From: Haliclona indistincta
Taxonomy: Eukaryota > Porifera > Demospongiae > Haplosclerida > Chalinidae
Assembly (NCBI GenBank): GCA_964017065.1
Contig: OZ024786.1
Location: 5,743,781-5,807,780, forward strand
DNA: 64,000 bases
Reading direction: 5' to 3'
Shown here piece after piece: positions 1 to 9,584 of this stretch (its first letter is position 1; each line of letters starts with the position of its first letter). The notes beneath the pieces are model-generated. The model worked only from the letters and a program-made list of their open reading frames with translations, was not told the DNA's origin and searched no databases. A program made the translations under genes and the position numbers.

Positions 1-677
1 TATTAAACAGGCCATAATTGACATTCAGGATCATCTTAAGGCTGTAGTGGAGGGTACAAAACCATGTCCTAATAGGCAAATACTACTATCGAATAGTCGA
101 TAGAAACGAAGACAATAAATACAGGACTCAGCTATGGATGAATCCCTTCAACACTATTCCAGTGAAGAGGTATAATCACAATAATGCTAAGCTACCAATA
201 ATAAAAATCTTTACCACAGCTGGCTGATCTAATCAAAACACTCATTGAAGAAATACAGGTATGCAATGTCAAACTAAATGAATTGGAGGAATTTGGACTT
301 GCATCAAAAAGATAGCCACCTCCAGTGATCAAGCAAAATGCGAGCTAAATGATTGCATTGAAAATGCACGAGCATTAGCCAGGGGCAACCAGCCTGCTCT
401 TGACTGTGAACATCTACGATCTGTTCAGCCTTTCCTATCTTCGTATTTATTGAAGACAGCGAGGTGAGCAGTGCTGAATCACAAAGCCCAGGTTCATCTG
501 CACCACAACAACAAGGCCGGATCTGTCTATTTCTTCCCATTGATAACCAGGACGAACACTCAAAAAAGTAAGTAACACAATAGAGTGACTACTGAGTACA
601 AAACATGCAACAAATTAAAAAATGACTCGATTTAAACAATCTAATAAAAATGAGGGTGTTATTTCCTGAATTATACA

Positions 678-1052
678 ATGAGAATGGCAGCGAAAGACGC
701 CAAAGTATGGGGTACGAAAACGATGGGAGAGATCAAGGCAGAGCATTTGCACTATATTCACAGGCAGGTACGTGCATACGAGTAACATCGATCTATGCTG
801 TTATTGGCTATATTCATGCCTTGCAGGTCATTTTGAGGTGTCCAGCACTTGCTGGGAAAGAGTATGAGATAAATAAAAAGTTAAGCCATGCTCTCAGTCA
901 GTGTTTGTATTCCAGAAAAGACAAGGTATAATTAATTTTCTTGTGGTTAATAATAATTATTTATCAATTTCTAGAAATCAAAGGGGAAAGGGAAGAGTGT
1001 AGATGATAGTGTGAGCCAGCTTTATGCGGTGTATACTATAGTTAACGCATGA
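678..1052 (+). CDS. Three in-phase small exons, unrecognised protein
   Basis: Three short exons join without a frame break: 678-767 (30 codons from an ATG), 827-925 (33 codons) and 975-1052 (25 codons plus TGA). Introns 768-826 and 926-974 begin GTACGT and GTATAA and end TTGCAG and TTTCTAG. The 88-residue product is basic at its end (KSKGKGK) and has no domain I recognise. The stop may instead lie in an intron, because coding-like sequence continues at 1068-1180 and a RING-like finger follows at 1329. I infer a single multi-exon gene or gene remnant. The splice signals and phase are seen directly; the start codon and the link to the downstream exons are inferred. Confidence 0.45.
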
Positions 1053-1067
1053 GCTTGGATCCTTGCA

Positions 1068-1476
1068 TGCAACATGCTTGACATCACTGATGAACGAAAC
1101 TAGCAAGAAGATCAACATTCCCACCAACAAACTGGTGATGCTCGACAGCAAGTTTATACCCGTGACGGAGGATGGGACAGGTACTTGCACTTGTAACATC
1201 AAAGCATTAAAGATTCATTGTTTACATTATTTTATAGACTTAGAATATTGTGATTGTTCGTACAGGTCAAGGATAACATGGCTCAACTGCTAAAAAACAC
1301 ATCTTAGGGCCAACAGGCTGCACAACTGTTTCACTGCAAGATATGCAAGGCACTACCGGTAGGAAAGACAATGGTTTTCAACTTGTGTTGCTATCTTTTA
1401 ATCGGATGCCAGACTTGTTTCCTGCAAGCGACCGACATTGATATGGTCTGCCCGCAATGGTGCGCCGAAGAGGTCT
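1068..1476 (+). pseudogene. RING-like finger gene fragment
   Basis: A coding-like exon ending at 1180 (donor GTACTT) is followed by an acceptor TACAG at 1261-1265 and a stretch that reads a Cys-rich finger at 1329-1476. It opens FHCKIC, then has a CC pair, an IGCQTC motif and a final CPQWC. The order C-x2-C ... CC ... GC-x2-C ... C-x3-C resembles RING-like fingers seen in animal proteins that recur in sponge and cnidarian genomes. The frame entering the finger contains a TAG near 1305, so either an intron border is missed or the copy is dead. It lies 280 bases past the exons at 678-1052 and is probably the 3' part of the same gene. Confidence 0.4.
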
Positions 1477-1511
1477 CTTCCATCCCATTAAAAGGTTTCA
1501 ATGACATTTTC

Positions 1512-1603
1512 AGTCAATTGACATGAAAGAATCAATTGAAGCTATCAAAGTTAGATGTGAAAAGTTACAAAGGCTGCAAAAGATGGAAGATGATATGCCT
1601 TAA
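1512..1603 (+). CDS. Candidate terminal exon, charged helix
   Basis: After an acceptor-like ATTTTCAG at 1504-1511 the sequence reads MKESIEAIKVRCEKLQRLQK and a few more residues to a TAA at 1601-1603. It is short, charged and helix-like. It could be the last exon of the RING-like gene just upstream. No domain is recognised. Confidence 0.25.
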
Positions 1604-1699
1604 AAGTTGATGACAGAAAGGAGGCAACCTTTAGAGGCTAGAAAACGAAGACTAGAAGAGGAACAGATGTTAGAAGAGGAAGAAGAGATGATAGAGCGT

Positions 1700-1835
1700 A
1701 CGATACAGAAGCCAAAAAAATCCACCTTGTGGGATTTGATGCATCGCAACAACGAAAGCTTTCGGATTCCACGAAACGTAACTACCAATTGAGAACTGAA
1801 CTGTGAGATTAAGAACTGTGAGATTCAAAGAACGG
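1700..1835 (+). repeat. Repeat module C, copy 1
   Basis: This stretch matches 29840-29960 closely; both carry the words CTTGTGGGATTTGATGCATC and ACTACCAATTGAG. The better copy reads LVGFDASQQRKLSGFHETQ, which looks like a fragment of a transposon-encoded protein. Here a small deletion after QQRKLS shifts the frame. The purine-rich tract just before it (1607-1690) codes only for Glu/Arg-rich low complexity. Confidence 0.6.
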
Positions 1836-2413
1836 TGAATGATTACATGTTCTCTGTAGTCAGTTAAATTATGGAACTAACTGGTCGGCATCTTCATGGT
1901 GCGAGTACTTTAATTGTGTTCAATAATTTCTGATCACAGTGCTGATAACGGTCTGCTCCACTGCTGATCACAGTGAAGATATGAAGTGATTCACTACATG
2001 CCCTCTTATTGAAGTGATGTACCCATGATGGAGAAATTAGGCAAAATTAACACTATTGTACAAACCCGATTGTATATTTTGGTGCCAAATTCTTATTAGA
2101 GCTCACATAAAGATGGTGCCTATATATTCTCCAAGTACGCTATACAATTGCTGCTGTTCACTTTGATCACTGACAATCTATTCAATATTTCATTATCTGG
2201 TATGAATAATATTGTTTTGTGAAATATCATGGGTGGTTTTTAGAATGATCAAAAGTGTTGCATGCTTAGGAAGATGTTTTAACAGAGAGATATCATGTGA
2301 CAGAAGCAATATCAAAATAAAATATCAAAATGACTGTAACGTTAATAATCTGATGTCTATACCTTGTCATGAGATTTATGGGATAGTGACTCATGTGACT
2401 TTTAGTATAGAAC

Positions 2414-2764
2414 TCAGTGGTATAGAGGAGAGGGTGAGTCGTCATCTGTGTCAGGGGTAAGATGAGAGGGTGTGTCCTTATCAATGTAGGGGTGGGTTGC
2501 CGTAGTAAGCAGTCTAGACAGGTGCAGTGGGTCAGGCAGACAAGAAGAGGACGTTGTGGGCGAACGAGAGTCTAAAGGAGTTGCAGTTGGTGAGATGTCT
2601 GTGTGGCGGTATGGTAAGGTAATGGTTGCATTGTTAGAAGCCTCTGATCTTCCAGTTGCCTGTCGTGCCTGATCATAGCCATCTATCAATTTGCCCAAAC
2701 AATTTGCGACCGACCATTGACATCTCATCAATGATGATGTACTTGACAGTGACAGTGCCCTCAT
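2414..2764 (-). CDS. Unrecognised Ser/Pro/Thr-rich open frame
   Basis: A 116-codon open frame in a part of the window where most frames are broken. The product is rich in Ser, Pro and Thr with a DTDDDSPSP tail and has no recognisable fold. No splice signals or matching neighbour support it. It could be a real exon or chance. Confidence 0.25.
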   Translation of the reverse strand: MRALSLSSTSSLMRCQWSVANCLGKLIDGYDQARQATGRSEASNNATITLPYRHTDISPTATPLDSRSPTTSSSCLPDPLHLSRLLTTATHPYIDKDTPSHLTPDTDDDSPSPLYH

Positions 2765-2825
2765 GCGCTGTCACTACCACACCACGTGTCAATGTTCTAG
2801 TCCATCTTGGCGTTATTCATGATCA

Positions 2826-3190
2826 GAATGAATGAAGAAAGGAGACATAACTCTGCAGTTGAGGCCTGACGACGTCAACACAGGGAGATTGTCACAAATA
2901 TTCAAGGCATCTTGTCTAACTAACTATTGAGTTCATGCTTTATTCATCACTTATTTCTGGAACAGATTGTAGCCGGACACTGTTTCTCGAGGAGGAAGCC
3001 ACACAGCGGGCAGAGTTTGCAGACAAGCGTTTTACAGCCTCCCGTGAGGTTACCACCTTCTTCTTCAAATAAAATTAGTGCTTCTTGTGGCAATGGTATG
3101 AGACACTTTTGTTGTTTTCATCTTTGTGGTGGCAAGACAATTAGGAGTTCCTTTTTCTGCAAAATGCATAAGTATGTGATTAAGATAACC
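2826..3190 (+). repeat. Repeat module A, copy 1
   Basis: About 360 bases matching 29436-29790 with few differences. Shared words include GGGAGATTGTCACAAATATT, CTCGAGGAGGAAGCCACACA and GCAGACAAGCGTTTTACAGC. Neither copy keeps one frame through its length, so I read it as a dispersed, non-autonomous or decayed element. At the second locus it is followed directly by modules C and D, whereas here C lies upstream and D 2 kb downstream. Confidence 0.75.
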
Positions 3191-3199
3191 AGAAAATTG

Positions 3200-4680
3200 C
3201 CTTACAATAAGTTTTCATGTGCAAGATATGCCATCTGTCACTACAAAAGCCTCCTACTATTGTTGCACGCTGCTGTCGAAACATTATCGGTCGTCAAGCA
3301 TGCGTAGACACCTGGTTACAGTGACACCATGGCATTGCCAACTCTGGATGGATTACTGGAACCATCAACGAGGCGCTGGTTGACGATGATGAGGAATCAA
3401 GGTTCCGTAATCAAAACATCATTATAGTAACCATCACATCATCATATCTCCAATGTGTAACTGTCACATCATTTATACTAGCTGCTCCATATAACCAGGT
3501 GCATGCTGTTATTCCATGATTGATAAAAGGATTTAAAAAGGAGGTCAGAAGCTTGTCATCAAAGAAATCAATATTTTGTGTACCTCAAGTCAGCAAACTG
3601 GAGTCTCACACATGCGCATGAAGAAAAGGGCTCCTGTGCTAACAGCAGTTTTACAGGAAGCATGCAGATCTACTGCAGAGTTGACCAAGTTCTCCGTTCT
3701 GATGGCAGCTTTAATAGTCCTAAAAGCGGGTAACAAACACCTTTGTTTGCTCCAAAGCCTTATACCGCAGAACAGAGGAAGAAGAGACAAAAGAGGAAAG
3801 TGCCCTAAGAGTGACCAAGATCATAAAAGATTCCAAGTAACACAATCACATCAGTTCAACTTCTTATCATCAATTCAACTTTGATTATCATAAATACAAT
3901 TGCTTTCACATCCATTATTCATTATATCCACATTTCAATCATAAAAAATCGAGAGGAAAAATCAATTAGTCCGTGTAGCTATCTCAATGGTTCAAGTGCG
4001 TTCAGAATTCTGACTTGGTCAGATCCCAGGGTAGCCCACGTGGAAGGAGCACTTTCCAACCCCAAAAAACAGTGGAGAAGTGGGTCTAGTGGCCTACAGC
4101 GAACTCCATGGTGTGTGCATTTAAAGAGAAGCAGGATATTATAGTAACCAACAGCAAAATGCAAAGTGCACACACACACACCATACAATAGGAGAAGCTG
4201 GTCTAATGACCTACAGCGAACTCCCAGGAGGTATCTGGTAGATTATCACCGTCGAGAAAAGGAACCACTATTGATGACCACAAAAGAACTTTACTGGAGA
4301 ACTTTGCTGTATTTACTTACTGTAATAACTAGTCAAAGCACCGTTGCAAACGCAATAATTCCCGTATTGCATGAGCAGAGCTGGAAATCAAGCTTTTACG
4401 TGATTAGGGTGTTCTGGACATCAATGGCGAGTCAATCGTTAGAGATACGCAGATCTTCCCGTTAGCTGTGGCATATCCACATCACAATCAGGAAAATTCA
4501 AGTCCCTACCATTGACTGTCAAGAGTCAAGATGTATGCCATTGAATTTGGAAAGTTTTTCAACCAGAAAATGAAAATTAACTTTATGTGGCCTTAATGTC
4601 ATTTATGATGGAGAAGACACATCACTAGTCATGTAGAAACATAAAGCACCAAAGCGGTGCTGATGCCTCGGTGTGTTTGA
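3200..4680. other. No recognisable gene
   Basis: Only short open frames without domain signals or good splice pairs are seen. A short CA-rich run lies at about 4168-4182, and the phrase GGTCTA(G/A)TG(G/A)CCTACAGCGAACTCC occurs twice (about 4083 and 4200), which marks a small local duplication. Confidence 0.4.
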
Positions 4681-4684
4681 TCAG

Positions 4685-4790
4685 TTAACCCTTTAACCTC
4701 TAATGATGTCTTTTGAAGTCCTACTTGTACTAGTAATTGAATTTTTTCGAATACTGGGTTTTGCAGGTTGATTGACCAAACAATTTCCTT
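4685..4790. mobile_element. piggyBac-type MITE end (single end)
   Basis: The sequence TTAACCCTTTAACC followed by (C/T)TAATG...GTC...TTTTG closely matches the left end of the complete element at 60071-60661. TTAA followed by CCC is the usual target site and terminus of piggyBac elements. No right end (AAAGGGTTAA) was found nearby; the minisatellite at 4788 may have replaced it. Confidence 0.45.
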
Positions 4791-5093
4791 CAGTGTGATT
4801 CCGCAGTTCAGCAGTTCAGTGTGATTCCACAGTTCAGCAGTTCAGTGTGATTCCGCAGTTCAGTGTGATTCCGCAGTTCAGCAGTTCAGTGTGATTCTGC
4901 TGTTCAGCAGTTCAGTGTGATTCCACAGTTCAGCAGTTCAGTGTGATTGCACAGTTCAGCAGTTCAGTGTGATTACGCTGTTCAGCAGTTCAGTGTGATT
5001 CCGCTGTTCAGCAGCTCAGTGTGATTCCGCAGTTCAGCTGTTCAGTGTGATTCCGCAGTTCAGCTGTTCAGTGTGATTCCGCAGTTCAGGACC
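4788..5093. repeat. 26-bp minisatellite with a shorter variant
   Basis: About a dozen tandem units built on CAGTGTGATTCCGCAGTTCAG, usually with an extra CAGTT, so units are about 26 or 20 bases. Single-base variants such as CCGCTG and CCACAG are scattered among units. It separates a piggyBac-type terminus on the left from repeat module D on the right. Confidence 0.9.
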
Positions 5094-5254
5094 GGACCGT
5101 GAGTGCTCGCAGTTCCAGTCAGTACTAGTCGACCCCGCAGTGGTTCACTTTTTACCTTGCAGCTCAAGTGCCGACTCTTGTTAGGTCTATGGTTAAAAGA
5201 AGTTATCCAAATTGGAAAGCATCGACAGTGCTACTTTGAGTGCGACAGTGCACG

Positions 5255-5400
5255 GAGCCGTTTGATTCAAGATCACGACTATGCAACGGTTGATGAGGCG
5301 GCTGAAGTACAATTAGACCGATTGCAAGACATTGAAGTTTTCGTTATAATCTTCATCAGTGCCAAGGTTGTGGAAGTGAAAGGTGTGGAATTAATAGGTG
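5255..5400 (+). repeat. Repeat module D, copy 1
   Basis: Matches 30025-30170. Shared words include CACGACTATGCAACGGTTGA and GTACAATTAGACCGATTGCA. The frame here reads DHDYATVDEAAEVQLDRLQ; the other copy lacks the two-codon GCGGCT insert. The protein family is not recognised. It ends just before the gypsy RNase H fragment. Confidence 0.7.
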
Positions 5401-5454
5401 ACAAATTATCTTACGCATTCTCCAGTCGCAGACTCATCGTTTCTATTCATTTTA

Positions 5455-5685
5455 CAGACAGACACCTCTGATCGAGGAAGTGGAGCCATATTTGCCAGCC
5501 AAGTAAGGAGGGACAAGAACACCCTGTGGCCTATACAAGTAGGAAACTGTTACCCAGAGAAACACATTATGCTGTGGTGGAAAAGGAGTGTTTGACCATA
5601 GTGTGGGCTGTTGGAACATATTTACCTCTATGGGCAGACAGTCGTCCTTCAGACTGATCATCAGCCACTGACATGGTTACAGCGG
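5455..5685 (+). pseudogene. Ty3/gypsy RNase H fragment
   Basis: The conceptual translation over several frames shows the landmarks of the gypsy RNase H domain in order: QTDTSDRGSGAIFASQ, then HPVAYTSRKLLPRE.HYAVVEKECL, then YGQTVVLQTDHQPLTWLQ. These are the catalytic TDAS-like, SRKL, EKE and TDHxPL motifs of retrotransposon polyproteins. At least two frameshifts separate them, and no protease, integrase or LTR is visible nearby, so this is an isolated remnant of about 230 bases. Confidence 0.8.
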
Positions 5686-5998
5686 TGTGTGTTGTGCGTG
5701 TTGTACTGACAATTTCAAGATCTGTTTTGTTGTCGTACAATGAAAGAAACAAGGTGTTTACTATTCCAGACAGGAAAGATGAGAGCGACATTCAGTATCT
5801 TGAATCTGAATTCAGATTAGCATTTTCCTATCACGGGAATGTTTCGATCAGCATTTCTTATCAAACATTTGATGCTGACTGGAACGACTACGATGAGCTC
5901 AACGAGAACTCCAGTATATTTAACAAGGATGATAAAGGTGGTAATTTGTCCACAAATTGTCTCTCCCTTGTCAAGCATGCAGGTTGGTATTATATAAT

Positions 5999-6141
5999 AG
6001 TTAGACAGCGCATCCGAGGATCTACGCGATTTAGAAGCCCGAGAGCCGTTGCTATATAGCGTCCGAGCGTAGCGAGGGCGCTATGGTAACGGCGCGAGGG
6101 CTTCTAAATCGCGTAGATCCGATTGGATGCTCTGTCTAACT
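5999..6141. repeat. 143-bp palindrome upstream of the Crypton gene
   Basis: An imperfect palindrome. Outer arms: GTTAGACAG at 6000-6008 and CTGTCTAAC at 6132-6140. Inner arms: 23 bases at 6018-6040 perfectly complementary to 6098-6120. A further imperfect stem lies at 6045-6061/6079-6093, and the centre is GC-rich with GAGCGTAGCGAG. It ends 91 bases before the recombinase ATG. A diverged palindrome of the same plan precedes the second Crypton at 16100-16240. It may be an element terminus, recombination site or promoter structure. Confidence 0.95.
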
Positions 6142-6231
6142 GATTTAGACCACAGCAACAGTATCTAAACAAAAATAGACGCAGAAAGAAAGCTAGAAAA
6201 GCTCAACAGAAGCGTTTGGGCTGCGCTGAGA

Positions 6232-7770
6232 ATGGATTTTATGGACGACGCCCTGTTCTCTGAAGCGCTAGACGATTTTGAACTGACTGCCTTCCCTTTT
6301 GTGCCCTCCTGTTACATCAGCAGTGGCTTTTGTCCGACTGGGCCAACATTTTCAACCACGCCGACCCTCGCACCAACCTGCTCTAGCTCTCTTGTGTCTA
6401 GCTCCGCCTCTGGTTCTACCGCTCCCGCCCCCCTACTTGCCAGCTCCACCCGGTATGCACCACCAAAAACGGAACGAGAAATTCAAGATGCTATCCAAAG
6501 CACCGTCCCACAAAAAACAAGAGATGACACAAAATATTGCTACAAGGTATTCTATGAATGGAGCGTTTCACGACAGGAGGCAACAGGTGAAGCAATAGGA
6601 ATGATATGTGATATGACAGATGGAGAAATAGAACACTGGATGACGAGGTTTGTCTTAGAGGTGCGTAAGAAAGATGGCAAAGAATATGCTCCGAACACCC
6701 TCCATCACATCACAGCAGGCATAATGAGACACCTGAGGTGGAATGGTCGTCCTGACATCGATTTCTTCCGTGACGCTCGCTTCGCAAAGTTCAGGCAATC
6801 TCTGGACAGTGAGATGAAGCGAATTCAAAGTCTCGGTATTGGTACCAAAAAGAAGCAGGCAGAAGTGCTGACAGAGGAGGAGGAGGAGCTACTCTGGACA
6901 GAAGGGCTTCTAGGTGGAGCAACACCTCAGTCACTCGTTGACACAGTCCAGTTTTACTGTGGTATGTACTTCGCACTGAGAAGTGGGAGAGAGCATCGAC
7001 AGCTTAGGAACTCTCCGTGCCAGATTGAGCTGATCGAGAAGCCTGGTAAGAGACCATACCTGGTGTACCGTGAAGATCTCTCTAAAAATCACCAGGGTGG
7101 ACTGAAGGGGCGAAAGGTGACACCCAAAGTAGTGGAACACTACAGCAATACCGAGAACCCCGACAGGTGCTTCGTTGCCTTGTTTAAAAAATACCGAGAG
7201 CTATGCCCTGAAGACCCAGTAGACAACGGGTTTTATCTCCAGCCATCTCATTCTCCCACAGACACCTGCTGGTATACGAGGCAGCCACAGGGAAAAACAA
7301 CCCTGAACAACCTGGTTCCACGTCTCTGCAAACTAGCCGGGATCGAAGGATACAAGACGAACCATAGCCTGAGGGCCACAGCAGCGACGCGCCTGTACCA
7401 ATCTGGTGCAGACGAACAGCAAATCATGGAGAGGACTGGTCATCGTAGTCTCGAGGGAGTGCGTTCATACAAAAGAACCTCAGAGCAGCAGAGGCAAGCT
7501 CTCTCTGACATCTTGAACCACGGTAGCAAGACCAACGCCGCGCCACAAGAGACTTCCAGTAGCTCCAGCACTCATCTCCTGCCTGCACTTGTCGAAAGAG
7601 GGTCTACCTCGTGCGCCTTCACTAGCCAGCAACAGCTGCGTTCTCTGAGCTTGACCGGCTCTACGTTTCAAGGCTGCACAGTCAATTTCTATGTGGGGCC
7701 CAAGGCTACGACGACCAGAAAGAGACGCCGCCCAATGGTGATCGACGATGATTCTTCAGACTCTGACTAG
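6232..7770 (+). CDS. Crypton-like tyrosine recombinase, intact
   Basis: A 512-residue uninterrupted protein. Residues 1-85 are Ser/Pro/Thr-rich with an acidic start; about 88-215 is an N-terminal helical DNA-binding region (EHWMTRFVLEVRK); about 215-430 is the catalytic domain. The tyrosine-recombinase set is present: R250 in ALRSGREH, H378-x-x-R381 in NHSLRATA, H404 in TGHRS and the nucleophile Y413 in VRSYKR. A basic RKRRR patch near 496-500 may be a nuclear signal. Single-gene elements with such a protein are Cryptons, also domesticated in animals (DUF3504-type proteins). A palindrome lies just upstream, and repeated hairpins and a perfect palindrome lie downstream. No frameshift is seen, so it may be active or a domesticated host gene. 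The start is the first ATG after the palindrome and its shared leader. Confidence 0.85.
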   Translation: MDFMDDALFSEALDDFELTAFPFVPSCYISSGFCPTGPTFSTTPTLAPTCSSSLVSSSASGSTAPAPLLASSTRYAPPKTEREIQDAIQSTVPQKTRDDTKYCYKVFYEWSVSRQEATGEAIGMICDMTDGEIEHWMTRFVLEVRKKDGKEYAPNTLHHITAGIMRHLRWNGRPDIDFFRDARFAKFRQSLDSEMKRIQSLGIGTKKKQAEVLTEEEEELLWTEGLLGGATPQSLVDTVQFYCGMYFALRSGREHRQLRNSPCQIELIEKPGKRPYLVYREDLSKNHQGGLKGRKVTPKVVEHYSNTENPDRCFVALFKKYRELCPEDPVDNGFYLQPSHSPTDTCWYTRQPQGKTTLNNLVPRLCKLAGIEGYKTNHSLRATAATRLYQSGADEQQIMERTGHRSLEGVRSYKRTSEQQRQALSDILNHGSKTNAAPQETSSSSSTHLLPALVERGSTSCAFTSQQQLRSLSLTGSTFQGCTVNFYVGPKATTTRKRRRPMVIDDDSSDSD

Positions 7771-7866
7771 CTGCTCACCATGAGTACTCACTGCTGTTAC
7801 TAATACTTTATTGTATATCATAGATTATGCTTGTATAACTCCGTGTACACTCTTTTTGCGGTAATT

Positions 7867-7914
7867 GTGGCGGGATTCCACTATAGAGTCGCGGTAGTGG
7901 CGGGATTCCACTAC
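7867..7914. repeat. Two hairpin-forming direct repeats after the Crypton gene
   Basis: GTGGCGGGATTCCACTA occurs at 7867-7883 and again at 7897-7913. Each copy folds on itself (GTGG...CCAC; GTAGTGG...CCACTAC for the second). They lie about 100 bases past the stop codon and could be part of the 3' end of the element. Confidence 0.7.
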
Positions 7915-8056
7915 GAGAAATAGAGACCCGCAGCTACGCAATCTGGTTGGTCAGTGACGCTTAGCTGTGGTCTAAAATAATATATAAGACCTCACGTAAC
8001 AGAATTATGTTCTCATTGTCTTCATCCATGATAGAGGTAATAGATTTGTATCCAAT

Positions 8057-8165
8057 CAAGTTATCTGGATGTTTACAATATTGTAAACATCCAGATAACT
8101 TGTAACATCCAGATAATTATCAAGTTATCCGGATAACAATTACATCCGGATAACATCCGGATAAT
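8057..8165. repeat. 46-bp perfect palindrome plus short repeats
   Basis: Bases 8057-8102 form a perfect palindrome with 23-base arms and no loop, opening CAAGTTATCTGGATG. It is followed to about 8165 by degenerate copies of ACATCC(A/G)GATAA in both orientations. No ribosomal, tRNA or gene signal accompanies it. It may mark the 3' boundary of the Crypton-bearing element or be a separate palindromic repeat. Confidence 0.9.
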
Positions 8166-8379
8166 ATCTACTGTATCCAAGACTGTATCTGCTGTATAAT
8201 AGCGATCCATGAGACAGCCTGGGCTGCGTAGTTACTTACAACTATAATGTTCAATGCAATCACTACACACATTCGCAGCCCCTCCCCCCACATGGTTACA
8301 TCATGCAACATCTAGCTTGGGGTCATCATTCGAATCATCGAACAGACGGTCAGTGACCACAATGCCTAATGCCAGCATC

Positions 8380-9201
8380 AAACAGACAGGTGGCACAAGA
8401 ACGAAGGCGGAAGGAAGATGAGGAGAGGGCGAGAACCATGGCTACTCTAATTGTAAGGGAGTTGTAAAATAACCAAAGAATGTCATCTTAAACACAGTTG
8501 ATCAGTATAATGAACAAACACAGTTAAGGTGGTAACAGGTCTTTAGGGCGTTGTCGAGAATTTTGTTAATTTTTGTGAGTTGCTCAAGGTGATGATATAG
8601 ACAATATAGATGCATAAAAGTAGGCAGATTCTTTTGGTACAACAGCTAAACTCCCGAACACCGTTTCTATGTCAGTAATAGAAAGCAATTATGCAATTTG
8701 CACTAGACGTGCGATTAAAGCACATGTTCACGAGGAATATGGTTGGTGTAGTACGTTCTCGGTCGAGGAGTCCAGTAGCACGTCCCCAGTCGACTAGAGA
8801 AGCCATGAAAAGGCTGGACTTGGCGTTCAAAGCCAACAGGTAAACAAACAAGTGTTGTTTTATCTGTCAGTATTCATTGTTCACTGTATACACAGAACTT
8901 ACAACACTTGTTGCTAACCTATGACAAGGGAAGCACAGCAGACTAGAAGAGGAAAACCTCTACAAACGCATAATATGGACTGATTTGTGTAAGGCAATGA
9001 AACTACAAGTTACATAGCATTATCAAAGTCATTTTTGTCAGTATGGCTCTGGTAGGACTATTAGTGCTGGTAACCAGATGGGAGGTCGTGGGCCCACATA
9101 TCTTTATCCTACTGTTCTCAAGGAGGTAGTGAGAGCCAGATATTTTTCCTACTTCAAAAACTGGGAGGATCCGACAGGATCACATGTAACTTGTCAAATT
9201 T
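8380..9201 (+). CDS. Candidate spliced gene, unrecognised
   Basis: Three coding-like blocks: about 8391-8449 (QERRRKEDEERARTMAT, before a GTAAGG donor); about 8757-8839 (RSRSRSPVARPQSTREAMKR, before a GTAAAC donor); and 8929-8983, which joins in phase to read NREAQQTRRGK. A further open block at about 9057-9201 reads GRGPTYLYPTVLKEVVRARY to a TAA. The blocks are basic and RS-rich at first. I do not recognise the protein, and the joins are tentative. It could be a host gene or a transposon accessory gene. Confidence 0.3.
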
Positions 9202-9294
9202 AACAAACGATCACTGTGTTACTCTGATTTTACAGGTTTATTATGTCACGTAACAATACTATTATTATTATTTATTGTGAAACTTGATCTTCAG

Positions 9295-9580
9295 CAGAGT
9301 TTAGTAGAAGTTCCTGCTTGATGCTTCTTAATGTAAGGGCAGTCCTTGTGGATACTTATGGGTGAGGCTCCCGCATTTCTTGCAGGCGTTAACATGATGT
9401 GTACCCTTGGCAGTACTACCAGTTCCAGAAGGTTCGGTTTCAGAAGCAGCAGAATTCTCCAAATTCTTCCATGTTTGTTGATGATGCTTATGTATTGGGC
9501 AGTCCTTGTGGTTGCTTCATTTGTGAGTAAGACTGCCACATTTCTTACAGCCTCTGCCGCCTACACACACACACGTCCAC
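9295..9580 (-). pseudogene. Duplicated zinc-knuckle fragment
   Basis: On the minus strand the motif CKKCGSLTHK is found twice, about 180 bases apart, each followed by a HKDCP element (C-x2-C-x4-H-x(n)-C). The first copy has an in-frame stop after THK and the second needs a frameshift to reach HKDCP. CxxCGSxTH...HxxCP knuckles are common in transposon proteins of sponges and cnidarians. It is a broken, internally duplicated piece. Confidence 0.5.
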
Positions 9581-9584
9581 GCCA

